55,163 nucleotides of DNA from JBOHRE01 sp050732635 (GCA_050732635.1 JBOHRE010000009.1:1-55163); one strand, 5' to 3'. Shown: positions 34,799-44,184, counted from the stretch's first letter. The notes: generated by a model not told the origin, from the sequence alone. A program made the numbers and translations.

Positions 34799-37501
34799 AT
34801 GACGCCAATGCGATGGATCGACGCCGCGCGTGCGCGGCTGCGGCTGCTGTTCGCGCGGGGCTCGGCCGAGTCGCGCATGCGCGACGAATTCCGTTTCCAC
34901 ATCGAGATGGAGATGGAACGTCTGATCCGCAACGAAGGCCTGGCTCCAGCCGAAGCGCGGCGGCGCGCGCTGGTCGCGGTCGGCGGCACCGAACGCTATG
35001 GCGAGGAGCTGCGAGAGGGCCGCGGTTTCGCGTGGTTGAGCGGACTCCCGCTCGATCTGCGGCTCGGCCTGCGCATGCTGGTGAAGCATCCGGGCCTCGC
35101 CATCATCGGCGCGCTCGGCATGGCGGTCGCCATCGCCATCGCGGCCGTGTCGTTCGGGATGATCTACGCGATGATGGACCCGTCGCTGCCATTGAACGAG
35201 GGCGATCGCGTGGTCATGCTGCAGAACCTGGACACGCGGCTGAACAATCCGAACCGCGCGACGCACCTGCACGACCTCGGCACGTGGCGCGAGCAGCTGA
35301 CCTCCGTCGAGGATCTCGGCGCGTTCCGTACAGTTGGCCGCAACCTGCTCGAGGGCGACGGCGAGGCGGAACTCGTCCGCGTCGCGGAGATATCGGCATC
35401 GGGCTTCACGCTCGCTCGCGTGCCGCCGCTGCTCGGCCGGCCGCTGCTCGAGTCGGACGAGCGACAGGGCGCGCCCGACGTCGTCGTAATCGGCGAGGAG
35501 GTGTGGCGGAACCGGTTCGCGGCGGAGGCGGACATCATCGGCCGGACGATCCGCCTCGGCACGACCTCGCACACCGTCGTCGGCGTCATGCCGTCCGCGT
35601 TCCGCTTCCCGCTCAACCACCAATACTGGCTGCCGCTGCGGCTGAACGCGGCGGACTACGCGCCTGGTGCGGGTCCATCGCTCGATGTGTTCGGCCGCCT
35701 CGCGGATGGCGCGAGCATGGCGCATGCGCGTGCGGAGGTGGAGACGATCGCACGACGCCTGGCGACGTCGCAGCCCGAGGTCTACGCGACGATCCGGCCG
35801 CAGGTCTTGCCGTACACGTACACGTTTGTCGACATCGACGAGCCCGCCATAGCATGGGCGTACCACCTGCTCCAGGTGCTGATCACACTGTTGCTGGTCG
35901 TCGTCGGCTTGAACGTCGCGATTCTGATGTACGCGCGCACGGTGACGCGACTGGGCGAGATCACGGTGCGCACCGCGCTTGGCGCGAGCCGCCGTCGCAT
36001 CGTGCTGCAGCTCTTCGCGGAGGCGCTCGTGCTGTCGAGCGCGGCGGCGGTGGTCGGACTCGCGGTGGCCGGCGTCGTGCTCCAGCGCCTGAACGAGCTG
36101 CTGCGCCGCGAGGTCGGCGGCGAGCTGCCGTTCTGGTTCGATGCCGGCCTCTCGCCGGGACTGGCCGCGTACGTCGCAGCGCTGGCGGTGGTCGCGGCGC
36201 TGATCATCGGCGCCGCGCCCGCGCTGAAGGCGACCGGTCGTCACATCCAGGCGGGGCTGCGGAGCCTCGGCAGTGGTGGCAGCGGCATACAGCTCGGGCG
36301 CACGTGGACGCTGCTGATCGTTACGCAGGTCGCGATCGCCATGGCCGTTCTGCCAGCAGCCGTGCACCATGCGATCGTGTCGGCGCGCTTCGGCCTGGCG
36401 GAGCCCGGCTATCCGGCGCGCGAGTTCCTGCAGGCGTGGCTCGCCATGGAGCGGCAGGAGACGCCGCCGACCTCGCAGGCGGACGCGTACGAGCGCGAGT
36501 TCACGCAGCGGTTCGCGCGGGCGACGTCGCAGCTCATGGATCGTCTCCATGCCGAACCCTCCGTAGCGCACGCCACCTTCGCGCAGCGCCTGCCCGGCGC
36601 GGAGCTCCAGATCCGCGTCGACATCGATACAGTGACCGGGGGAGCGGGCCGCACCGTGGCCTGGAATCGCGTCGCGCCGGAGTTCTTCGCCGCGTTCGAT
36701 ATGCCGCTCCTCGCCGGGCGCGGCTTCGACGCCGCCGATGCGAGCGAGGCGTCGATGGCGGTGGTTGTCGACCGCACCTTCGTCGAGACGGTGCTCGGCG
36801 GCGGCAATGTGCTGGGTCGGACCGTGCGCCACAGCGCAGCCGCACGTGAGCGTGACACGGAGCTCACGGCGGACTCGGTCTTCGAAATCGTCGGCGTCGT
36901 GGCCGACTTCCCGCTCGGCGACCGTCCGCTCGGACGCCTCGGCACCATCTACCGTCCGCTCGCTGCGGGTCAGGCGTACCCGACCGTGCTGGTCGTGCGG
37001 CTGCGCGGCGAGGACGCGTCCGGTTACGCGAGGCGGCTGCACACCGTGGCAATGGAGACCGACGCGAGGCTCGAGCTGCACGAGACGATCGCGATGGATG
37101 AGGCGGGTCGGAGCTGGCAGAGCATGATGCGCATGGCCAGCCTCGGCATCCTGCTCGCCACGCTCAGTGTGGTCCTGCTCGCGGCCGCCGGGATCTACGC
37201 GATGATGTCGTTCGCGGTCGCGCGACGCCGGCGCGAGATCGGCATCCGCGCTGCGCTCGGCGCGCCGCCCGCGCAGCTCCTGCGCGCAGTGTTCTCGCGG
37301 GCCGCCGCGCAGATCGCGCTTGGCGTGCTGGTCGGGCTCGCGCTCGCGGCCGCGCTCGCCGTGGTAATCGAAGAAGGGGCGTACGCTGCACTGCTCGCGC
37401 CCGTCGCGGCACTGATGCTGACCGTCGGACTGCTCGCGGCCGCGGGACCGGCCCGCCGCGGGCTCAGCATCCAGCCGACCGAAGCGCTGCGCGAGGAATG
37501 A
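34799..37501 (+). CDS. ADOP-type ABC transporter permease (FtsX/MacB family), copy 1
   Basis: This 900-residue permease has the ADOP N-terminal cytoplasmic segment (RARLRLLFARGSAESRM, then EEL-containing helix, about 1-85) and a first membrane helix at about 97-122. A MacB_PCD periplasmic domain is followed by an FtsX membrane block with the LGEITVRTALGASRRRIV signature (about 380-400). A second periplasmic domain comes next, then a C-terminal FtsX block with RRREIGIRAALGA and a closing IQPTEALREE. This duplicated-permease layout defines ADOP proteins, which are encoded without an ATPase partner. Start is 34799 ATG; 34808 is possible. It overlaps copy 2 by 4 bp (ATGA). Confidence 0.9.
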   Translation: MTPMRWIDAARARLRLLFARGSAESRMRDEFRFHIEMEMERLIRNEGLAPAEARRRALVAVGGTERYGEELREGRGFAWLSGLPLDLRLGLRMLVKHPGLAIIGALGMAVAIAIAAVSFGMIYAMMDPSLPLNEGDRVVMLQNLDTRLNNPNRATHLHDLGTWREQLTSVEDLGAFRTVGRNLLEGDGEAELVRVAEISASGFTLARVPPLLGRPLLESDERQGAPDVVVIGEEVWRNRFAAEADIIGRTIRLGTTSHTVVGVMPSAFRFPLNHQYWLPLRLNAADYAPGAGPSLDVFGRLADGASMAHARAEVETIARRLATSQPEVYATIRPQVLPYTYTFVDIDEPAIAWAYHLLQVLITLLLVVVGLNVAILMYARTVTRLGEITVRTALGASRRRIVLQLFAEALVLSSAAAVVGLAVAGVVLQRLNELLRREVGGELPFWFDAGLSPGLAAYVAALAVVAALIIGAAPALKATGRHIQAGLRSLGSGGSGIQLGRTWTLLIVTQVAIAMAVLPAAVHHAIVSARFGLAEPGYPAREFLQAWLAMERQETPPTSQADAYEREFTQRFARATSQLMDRLHAEPSVAHATFAQRLPGAELQIRVDIDTVTGGAGRTVAWNRVAPEFFAAFDMPLLAGRGFDAADASEASMAVVVDRTFVETVLGGGNVLGRTVRHSAAARERDTELTADSVFEIVGVVADFPLGDRPLGRLGTIYRPLAAGQAYPTVLVVRLRGEDASGYARRLHTVAMETDARLELHETIAMDEAGRSWQSMMRMASLGILLATLSVVLLAAAGIYAMMSFAVARRRREIGIRAALGAPPAQLLRAVFSRAAAQIALGVLVGLALAAALAVVIEEGAYAALLAPVAALMLTVGLLAAAGPARRGLSIQPTEALREE

Positions 37502-40161
37502 GCGGCATGGGCTGGATCGATGCCACGCGTGCGCGGCTGCGGCTGCTGTTGGCCCGGGGCACTGCGGAGTCGAGGATGGAGGAGGAGATGCGCTTGCATC
37601 TCGAGCTGGAAGCAGAGCGGCTCGCGCGGGAGGAGGGCCTCGACTCTGAGGAAGCGTGGCGGCGCGCACGCGTCGCGTTCGGTGGACAGGACCGCTACCG
37701 CGAGGAGCTGCGTGATGGCCGTGGCCTCGCGTGGCTCTCGGGCCTGCGGCTGGATCTGAAGCTCGGCGTGCGGATGCTGCTGAAATTTCCGGTCCTCACG
37801 CTCGCGAGCGTGCTCGCGCTCGCGGCTGCCGTGGCGCTGGCGGCGTCGTGGTTCCAGTTCATGAGCAACATGGCCCTGCCGCGGATTCCGCTGGCGGACG
37901 CCGATCGCATCGTCACGCTTCGGAACCTGAACCTCGCGTCGGCCGATCGAGATTTCTCGGGTGAGCCGAGGTCGCTGCACGACTTCGAGCTCTGGCGCGA
38001 GGAGCTCGAGTCGATCGAGCACCTCAGCGCAGCCTCGCCCGTGGAATACACCGTGAGGACCGAAGTCGGCCGCTTCGGCACGCTCGACGGAGTGCGGGCG
38101 ACGCCGTCGATGTTCCGGGTCGCGCGAGTGCAGCCCCTGCTCGGACGCAGCTTCACGGCTGCGGATGATCAGCCGGGTGCCGCGCCGGTCGTCGTGATCG
38201 CGTATTCGGCGTGGCAGCGGCTCTTCGATGGCGACCGGTCGTCGATCGGTGAGACGGTCCGGCTCGGATCGGAGTACGCGACGGTCATTGGCGTCATGCC
38301 GGAAGGCTTCGGCTTTCCGTTGAACGAGGAGATCTGGGTACCGCTGCGCGAGAGCGCGCTGAACTACGCGCGGCGCGAAGGCCCGCCCATCAGGATGTTC
38401 GGCCGGCTGGCGGCCGGCTACAGCTTGGAGCAGGCCGAGGCCGAGCTCGCAACCATCGGCCGGCGGAGCGCCGAGGCGTTCCCCCAGACGCACGAGCACC
38501 TGCGTCCCGAGGTCCGCCGCTTCGGACCGGGCGGCTGGGAATCGACCGCCGCCGTCGTGCTCAACGTCCCGTTCCTACTCTTCCTGATCGTCGTGAGCGC
38601 CAACGTGGCGACGCTGCTGTTCGCGCGCACGGCGACGCGGGAGAGCGAGATCGCGCTGCGCAGCGCGCTCGGCGCGAGCCGCCGCCGCATCGTGGTCCAG
38701 CTCGTCGCCGAGGCGCTGGTGCTCACAGCGCTGGCCACCGCGCTGGGTCTGGCCGCTGCGCGCTGGGGGATTGGAGCGGGCATGGACCTGTTCTGGGAGG
38801 TCCAGCAGATGAGGCCGCCCTTCTGGTTCGACGCGGGCCTGTCTGCCCCGACCGTCCTCTATGCAGCCGCCCTCGCCCTCTTGGGTGCGCTCATTATCGG
38901 CGGCATTCCCGGGCTCCGCGCCACGCGCCCGCAGTTACGGAACCGTCTCGCTCAGCCGGGGGCCGGCGGCTCGGGGATGCGGTTCGGCGCCGTCGCCACG
39001 GGCGTGATCGTCGTGCAGGTCGCGCTGTGCGTCGCGTTCATTCCCGTGGCGATCATGAACGGCCAGGAGCTGCTGCCGGACCGGAGCGCCAGCGACTTCC
39101 CCGCGGAGGCGTACCTCACCGGTCGCATCACGTATCAGCTCGAGCCGCAGGGGCCGGTCCGGAGCGCACAGGCCGGGCAGCAGGCAGACGAGCAGCAAAC
39201 CGCGCAGCTGATTGACAACGTGCGACGTCGCCTCGCCGCCGAGCCCGGCGTCATCGCCGCGACGCGAGCCAGCCGGCTGCCCGGCTTCAACCATCCGATC
39301 CAAGCCATTCAGATCGATGGCGATTCGGCAAGGATCATCGAAGCGCGGCCGGTTGCCGTCGACCCGAACTTCTTCGAGGCCATGGATGCCCGAATCGTCA
39401 GCGGCCGCGGATTCAGCCAGGGCGACGTCGCGGCTGACAACGCCGTCGCCATCGTGGATCAGGCGTGGGCACGAGAGACGTTCGGCGGCCGGAGTCCGCT
39501 CGGGCGCCGCATCCGCTATCCCGATCGGGATGAGGAGCAGGGCAGCCGTTGGTACGAGATCGTCGGCGTGGTGGCGGGCATGGATCGCGCCGTCGGCCCG
39601 GGCACGCGGGTGGCGGTGTTCCACCCGCTGCGGCCGGAGGAGCATGCCTCGGTGCAGGTCTACCTGCGGACCGCGAGTCTCCCCGATGCACTCGCGCCGC
39701 AGGTGCGCGAGGTCATCACCTCCGTAGATGCTAGCCTCGGCGTCACGGACTTGAAGTCACTCGCGGAGGTGTGGCGACCCGTCGAGCGCTCCGACAGGTT
39801 CTTCGCCGCCGCACTCGCCGTCGTTGCCGCGATCATCCTGCTCTTCGCCCTGATCGGCATCTACGCCTTGATGTCCTTCGCCGTGACGAAACGCGCTCGC
39901 GAGATCGGCATCCGCGCCGCATTGGGCGCCAACCCGCGGCGCATCATCGTGGCCATCTTCTCGCGCGCAATGACCCAGATTGGGATCGGCGTCATAGCCG
40001 GCGCCGCGCTCGTCAGCCTCACGGTCGCACGCAGCCCGGAGGGAGTCCGCCTGGTCGGCGGCGTCGCCGCGGCGATCGTCGCGGTCGGGCTCATCGCCTG
40101 CGTCGTCCCCGCAATGCGGGCGCTCCGCATCCAGCCGACCGACGCCTTGCGGGCGGAGTAA
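37498..40161 (+). CDS. ADOP-type ABC transporter permease (FtsX/MacB family), copy 2
   Basis: This 887-residue protein is colinear with the previous gene. It shares the N-terminal RARLRLLLARGTAESRM segment, the AVGLRMLL-like entry to the first membrane helix, the FtsX signature ESEIALRSALGASRRRIV, a C-terminal RAREIGIRAALGANPRRI and the ending RIQPTDALRAE. ATG at 37498 overlaps the stop of copy 1, so the two are translationally coupled and may form a heterodimer. No ATPase gene is in the operon; family knowledge says the partner ATPase is encoded elsewhere or not used. The two proteins share architecture but differ enough to be old paralogues. Confidence 0.9.
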   Translation: MSGMGWIDATRARLRLLLARGTAESRMEEEMRLHLELEAERLAREEGLDSEEAWRRARVAFGGQDRYREELRDGRGLAWLSGLRLDLKLGVRMLLKFPVLTLASVLALAAAVALAASWFQFMSNMALPRIPLADADRIVTLRNLNLASADRDFSGEPRSLHDFELWREELESIEHLSAASPVEYTVRTEVGRFGTLDGVRATPSMFRVARVQPLLGRSFTAADDQPGAAPVVVIAYSAWQRLFDGDRSSIGETVRLGSEYATVIGVMPEGFGFPLNEEIWVPLRESALNYARREGPPIRMFGRLAAGYSLEQAEAELATIGRRSAEAFPQTHEHLRPEVRRFGPGGWESTAAVVLNVPFLLFLIVVSANVATLLFARTATRESEIALRSALGASRRRIVVQLVAEALVLTALATALGLAAARWGIGAGMDLFWEVQQMRPPFWFDAGLSAPTVLYAAALALLGALIIGGIPGLRATRPQLRNRLAQPGAGGSGMRFGAVATGVIVVQVALCVAFIPVAIMNGQELLPDRSASDFPAEAYLTGRITYQLEPQGPVRSAQAGQQADEQQTAQLIDNVRRRLAAEPGVIAATRASRLPGFNHPIQAIQIDGDSARIIEARPVAVDPNFFEAMDARIVSGRGFSQGDVAADNAVAIVDQAWARETFGGRSPLGRRIRYPDRDEEQGSRWYEIVGVVAGMDRAVGPGTRVAVFHPLRPEEHASVQVYLRTASLPDALAPQVREVITSVDASLGVTDLKSLAEVWRPVERSDRFFAAALAVVAAIILLFALIGIYALMSFAVTKRAREIGIRAALGANPRRIIVAIFSRAMTQIGIGVIAGAALVSLTVARSPEGVRLVGGVAAAIVAVGLIACVVPAMRALRIQPTDALRAE

Positions 40162-40180
40162 GCGGGCCGCGCGCCGTTGG

Positions 40181-40546
40181 CTACCGCAACCACCCGAGGC
40201 CGTTGCGCGCCGGATTGCCGCCCGCCTCCGTCGCACCGCGAATCCACTCGTGCAGCGCACGAACATGGTGCCCCACATCCGAGGGACGAACAGAGCTCGC
40301 GTAGAACAGCACGCCGGCGAAGGGGATTCCCTGCTTTGCGTACGCCTCCACCAGCGGCGCGAAGTCCCGGTAGTTACGCGTGACGACGATGCGGCCTTCC
40401 TGTGCCGCCCAGCCAAGAATTTCTGGATCGTCGGCCTCGCTGAGGCCTACCTCGGCCACATGGACGATGTCGATCCGATCTGCGCGCAACTGCCTCAGTG
40501 CGGGAGCGTTGACGTGCTGATCGAAGACGAACCGCAGGACGGGCAT
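40181..40546 (-). CDS. DUF5615 PIN-like toxin-type protein
   Basis: This 121-residue protein begins MPVLRFVFDQHVNAPAL and contains DIVHVAEVGLSEADDPEIL, EGRIVVTRNYRDF and a helical C terminus. This matches the DUF5615 PIN-like family: acidic residues at the end of strand 1 (FDQH), after the first helix and at the D of RNYRDF form the putative nuclease site. The ATG at 40546 overlaps the TGA of the upstream partner (TGATG), so the pair is co-translated. The frame is open further upstream but shadows the partner. RNase toxin activity is inferred from family, not shown. Confidence 0.8.
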   Translation of the reverse strand: MPVLRFVFDQHVNAPALRQLRADRIDIVHVAEVGLSEADDPEILGWAAQEGRIVVTRNYRDFAPLVEAYAKQGIPFAGVLFYASSVRPSDVGHHVRALHEWIRGATEAGGNPARNGLGWLR

Positions 40547-40932
40547 CAGCCCTGGCGCGCAACCAGTCGCTCCAGTCGCTGATTCTGCTCGATCATCGTT
40601 TCGATCTCCTCGCCGAAACGCTCGGCGTAGCCCAACGCCTGATCGAGCACATCCCGACTCGCATACGGCGCGAAATGCTCGTAGAAGCCTTCGCGGTCGC
40701 CGGAGTAGTCCCGCCAGACCGCAACGACCTCCCACACATCAGGACCGCCACGGAGGCGGGCCCGGCGGCCCGAAACGCCGTCCTGAAAGGAAATGGCAGG
40801 GAATTCCTGCATGGCCCACCATTCCTCGGCGACACGGCGCAACCCAGTCGATGGTCGTTCGCCGTGCTCGCGCCAGAACGCTTCCAGCCTTTCCTTTAGC
40901 CAATCGTCCACTCGTGCACTCATGATTGCCAT
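40546..40932 (-). CDS. DUF433-like antitoxin-type protein
   Basis: This is a 128-residue partner of the PIN-like protein. The N-terminal half has WLKERLEAFWREHGERPSTG and SFQDGVSGRRARLRGGPDVWEVV, the latter resembling the DUF433 core, which carries a winged-HTH-like fold. The C terminus is a charged helix ending in a toxin-contact-like tail. Order (antitoxin first) and the TGATG overlap support a type II toxin-antitoxin pair. ATG at 40932 or 40923 are both possible starts. A candidate promoter lies about 40 bp upstream. Confidence 0.7.
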   Translation of the reverse strand: MAIMSARVDDWLKERLEAFWREHGERPSTGLRRVAEEWWAMQEFPAISFQDGVSGRRARLRGGPDVWEVVAVWRDYSGDREGFYEHFAPYASRDVLDQALGYAERFGEEIETMIEQNQRLERLVARQG

Positions 40933-40971
40933 GAGACGCCCTCGATCGACGTATACGCCGTAAACGGCTTA

Positions 40972-41000
40972 AACATGGCGAGGAACCTAGACGTAGTCAA
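40972..41000 (-). promoter_or_regulatory. Candidate promoter of the DUF433/DUF5615 pair
   Basis: On the - strand TTGACT (41000-40995), 17 nt, then CATGTT (40977-40972). It lies 40 bp upstream of the ATG at 40932. The -10 is weak. Confidence 0.4.
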
Positions 41001-41135
41001 GCGTTGGCTCCACGCGACGCAAAGGGATCCTGGCGCCCCGGAGGCGGGGCGATTCCCGATTCAAGATCGGTCGCCGCCCGACGGTAGGCCAATAGAGCAG
41101 CACGCTGGACCGGTGGGTCGCCCCGCTACCGGCTG

Positions 41136-42461
41136 CTAGAGCCGATAGCGCACGAAAGTACGGATCTGGGCATAGTGCCAGTCGCCGTCACCGCCGGCGG
41201 GCGCCTCGAGCTGGCTCCGCTCGGCTTCCAGCTCGAGGCCGAGCTGCGTCCGCGCGTAGGGCGAGGTGGCGACGGAGCCCCACAGCCGGAGCGCCGGCTT
41301 CCAGCCGTCGAGCTCGCCGCCATGACGTTCCACGCGTTGCGCGCCCGCACCCGCGTCCAGCGCCAGCGTGAGATCGCCAGGATAGTGCTCGACGTACGCG
41401 GCGAGCTCCAGGACGTCGGCGCGGGCGGGCGCGAAGTAACCGGCGGACGTCGTACGAGCGTAGCCGAGCCGCTGCGCATTGGCGGACAGCTCGAGCAGCG
41501 GGGTGATCGCCGCGACGAGACCGGCGCCCGCACCGACGCGCTGGTTCGGCGCCTCGACCGCGCTGGCGATGCGGCCGAGTCGCGCCATGCCGCGCACGCC
41601 CAGACTCGCCACCAGCGGCAGCGTCGCCCGCACGCGGAGCTCGTCGACCACCGCTTCGTTCGCCACGAGCTCCGGTGTCGCCGTGATCACCGTGCGCGCG
41701 GCGCGGATCTCGGCACCGGTGAGCTGCCCGCTGCTGGCGCGCAGGAGGAGCGAGCCGACGGCGCTGTTCGCTCCAGCTCCCGCCGCGCCGAAGCGGACAA
41801 GGCCGACGTCCCCGCTGATGCGCAAGCCTGCGCGGGCAGGGCTGGCCAGACCGAGGCGCAGCGACGACGTCGCCGCGCCGATGCCTGCGCCGTGACTTTC
41901 GATCCGTGCCGCGCGGACCCCAAAGTCGATGTCGCCCGGCCCGACGATCAGCACCGCTGCGCCGCCGGTCAGGACCTGATTGCCGTCGGAATCGTGCGCC
42001 GCGCCGAGCAGCGGCTCGACGCGCGGCCGGATCATGGTGCGTGCGCGGCGGGCGCCGCCGATGAGATCCTCGTCGTCCGGCGCGAGCGCCAGTCCGCGCT
42101 CGTAGGCGTGCAGTGCGCTGCGAGGCCGTCCGCCCCGCAGCAGTGCATCGCCGTAGGCGAGGTGGCCCCACGCATCGCCGGGCTCGAGTTCGGCATAGCG
42201 CTGCAGGAGCTGGATCTGCTCCGTCGAGCCGCGGCGTGCGATGCGCCCGAGCTGGTAGAGCGCCCTCGAGCGGTCCGGATCGGCGCGCAGCACCTCCTCG
42301 TATACACGGCGAGCCTGCGCCGTGTCACGTGCGGCGAGCAGGCTGTCGCCCTGGGCGACGCGGCCGTCCTGAACGTTCTGGCCGGCCGCCACGCCCGCAT
42401 CCAGTGCAGCGCAGAGCGCCAGGCCGAGCGCCAGAGACAGCCGCGTGGTGCTACGCCGCAT
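41136..42461 (-). CDS. TPR plus outer-membrane beta-barrel protein (PgaA/YaiO-like)
   Basis: This protein has 441 residues. A signal peptide covers about 1-27 (LALGLALCAALDAGVAAGQ). Three to four TPR units follow (about 35-150: ARRVYEEVLRADPDRSRALY, AYGDALLRGGRPRSALHAYE, LALAPDDEDLI). The remaining about 280 residues alternate short amphipathic segments with G/A-rich turns, in line with a 12-16-strand barrel. TPR followed by a barrel is the layout of PgaA, the poly-N-acetylglucosamine exporter, although this protein is much shorter (E. coli PgaA has 807 residues). ATG at 42461 overlaps the preceding gene's stop by 11 bp. It is probably the export channel for the glycan made by the upstream glycosyltransferase. 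Confidence 0.75.
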   Translation of the reverse strand: MRRSTTRLSLALGLALCAALDAGVAAGQNVQDGRVAQGDSLLAARDTAQARRVYEEVLRADPDRSRALYQLGRIARRGSTEQIQLLQRYAELEPGDAWGHLAYGDALLRGGRPRSALHAYERGLALAPDDEDLIGGARRARTMIRPRVEPLLGAAHDSDGNQVLTGGAAVLIVGPGDIDFGVRAARIESHGAGIGAATSSLRLGLASPARAGLRISGDVGLVRFGAAGAGANSAVGSLLLRASSGQLTGAEIRAARTVITATPELVANEAVVDELRVRATLPLVASLGVRGMARLGRIASAVEAPNQRVGAGAGLVAAITPLLELSANAQRLGYARTTSAGYFAPARADVLELAAYVEHYPGDLTLALDAGAGAQRVERHGGELDGWKPALRLWGSVATSPYARTQLGLELEAERSQLEAPAGGDGDWHYAQIRTFVRYRL

Positions 42462-42879
42462 ACTCTTCGACCTTGGCAGGGGCCGACATCTCCGCGCCAA
42501 GCGGCGCCGGCACTGGATTCCGATGCCGTAGGATCGTGCCGGCGGTCTCCACGCCAATCAGCAGAGCGAACAGCGCGCCGACTGTCAGCAGCAGCATGGC
42601 GAGTGGCAGCACCTGGGTTGGCGCCTCCGCCGGGCCGGCGGCACCAGCGGCGGATACCGCCGTCGTCGTGTGCTGCAGCAGCCAGCCCAGCGCGCGACCC
42701 GTCGCAAAGAGCATGGCGATCATGGCCGCCGCGATACTCGTCTGCGGCAGGATGAGGCGCATGGGCGCGGCCGCACGGTCGCCTCGCACGCGCCGGATCA
42801 GCTGATGGACCGGCATCCAGAGCGCCGACAGCAGGTAGAAGACGCCACCGACACCCGAGCCTGGAAGTCCTACCGTCAT
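42451..42879 (-). CDS. Small inner-membrane protein (PgaD-like position)
   Basis: This 142-residue protein has two strong hydrophobic segments, around 48-70 (IAAAMIAMLFATG) and 90-115 (PLAMLLLTVGALFALLIGV), and a possible re-entrant N terminus. It lies 1 bp after the glycosyltransferase stop and overlaps the TPR-barrel gene by 11 bp, so it is the middle cistron of a coupled operon. E. coli PgaD is a comparable small two-helix protein that binds PgaC and c-di-GMP. Sequence similarity to PgaD is not evident, so the role is inferred from size, topology and position. Confidence 0.6.
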   Translation of the reverse strand: MTVGLPGSGVGGVFYLLSALWMPVHQLIRRVRGDRAAAPMRLILPQTSIAAAMIAMLFATGRALGWLLQHTTTAVSAAGAAGPAEAPTQVLPLAMLLLTVGALFALLIGVETAGTILRHRNPVPAPLGAEMSAPAKVEEYAA

Positions 42880-42880
42880 G

Positions 42881-43984
42881 TCAGTGCCCTTTTTCGTATG
42901 TCATGAAGCGGCGGCCGAGTATCCACTCGGCGTAGGCCGCGCGCAGAAAGAAGATTGCGTTCACCGGCCTCAGCATCAGAAAGGCCGGCATGCTCGTCAG
43001 AGCGCGGCCGACCTCGCCGCGCTTCGCAGCGCCCCCGAGCACCGGGACTAGGATCGCCGGCAGATCGATGATGTAGCCGAGCAGGAACCAGGGGTTCTGC
43101 AGCAGGATCGCGAGCAGCGGCACGATGAGCAGGTATACGAAGGACGCGAAAACCGCGTCCCAGGTCGCGACCGCTACCGCCGATCGCAGATACGGCACCC
43201 CCAGGACGCCCTGGTAATGCAGCTGCACGTTCTGCACGAAGCCGTGCGACCAGCGTCGCAGCTGCTTCGCCACGGTGCGGAAGTCGTGCGGCTCGATGGG
43301 GTAACACACCGCCTCCGGTACGAAGCGGACAGCATGTCCGGCCTGATAGAAGCTCCAGGTCAGATCCATGTCTTCCGCCAGCGTACGGTTGGACCAGCCT
43401 CCGTTCGCGCGGAGCAGCGCCGTGTCGTACATCGAGAAGCAGCCGGATGAGATCAACGGACGGCGGTAGTACTCCTGAACCTGCTTGTAGAAGGTGAAGG
43501 CGAAGAGGTACTCCACGTACCGGCCGCGCTCCCAAACGCTCCGCACGTGCCTCGGCACGACGAAGCCGCACGCGGCGGCGACCGCGGCGCGCGGCGGCAC
43601 GCAGCCGATCGACGGCTCCTCCAAGAACGCGGTCGCTAGCCGCTCGATTGCGTCCCGCGCCAGGACGGTGTCCGCGTCGACGGCCATGACGTAGGGCGTC
43701 TGCACGAGCGGCAGCGCGAAGGTCTGTGCGCCGGCCTTCGAGCCGGTGTTTCGGGGTGGCCGGACGACCGTCGCACCGTGGCCACGCGCGATCTCGCCGG
43801 TCCCGTCGGTAGAGCCGTCGTCAACGACGATGATCTCTGCCGGGGGCAACGTCTGCGCCTGCAGGCTCTGGAGGGTCTCGGGCAGCGACGCCGCCTCGTT
43901 ATACGCCGGCACGATAACGGTCACACTCCGGCGCCCGTGCGAGTTCGCCACCATTGATTCCGCCTCGAAATTGCTCGTCTGCAC
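42881..43984 (-). CDS. Family 2 processive glycosyltransferase (PgaC/BcsA-like)
   Basis: This 367-residue membrane glycosyltransferase has a GT-A fold starting VTVIVPAYNEAASLPETL. Catalytic motifs are VVDDGSTDGT, DAD (103-105), the ED pair in LAEDMDLTW (204-205) and QLRRW (241-245), the signature of processive beta-glycan synthases. C-terminal membrane segments span about 265-350 (YLLIVPLLAILL and others). The residue count uses GTG 43984, preceded by GGAAG; ATG 43954 (preceded by GAGGCGGA) is equally likely. It leads a three-gene operon with a small membrane protein and a TPR-barrel protein. The polymer is unknown; PNAG-like is the best guess. Confidence 0.88.
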   Translation of the reverse strand: MQTSNFEAESMVANSHGRRSVTVIVPAYNEAASLPETLQSLQAQTLPPAEIIVVDDGSTDGTGEIARGHGATVVRPPRNTGSKAGAQTFALPLVQTPYVMAVDADTVLARDAIERLATAFLEEPSIGCVPPRAAVAAACGFVVPRHVRSVWERGRYVEYLFAFTFYKQVQEYYRRPLISSGCFSMYDTALLRANGGWSNRTLAEDMDLTWSFYQAGHAVRFVPEAVCYPIEPHDFRTVAKQLRRWSHGFVQNVQLHYQGVLGVPYLRSAVAVATWDAVFASFVYLLIVPLLAILLQNPWFLLGYIIDLPAILVPVLGGAAKRGEVGRALTSMPAFLMLRPVNAIFFLRAAYAEWILGRRFMTYEKGH

Positions 43985-44184
43985 ATCGGCTTCCGTCTAA
44001 GACGAGCAATCGGTGCGTTGTGTCACCTCGGAGGCTGCCGGGCGGACCGATGGCCACGAGCGTCACGACCGCCACGGCGGTTTGACTGCGCGCCGTCCCA
44101 CGGCGGTTGCGTCCTCTCTGATGTTTCGCTTTCTTGATCCCGGGACCCTCACGAAATCGCTTCCATCACGATCCAAGGTTCACC

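Noticed and set aside
34622..37669. Very long - strand open frame opposite the first ADOP permease
   Set aside because: Arginine/histidine-rich antisense of a strongly supported membrane protein gene; no motif or start signal.
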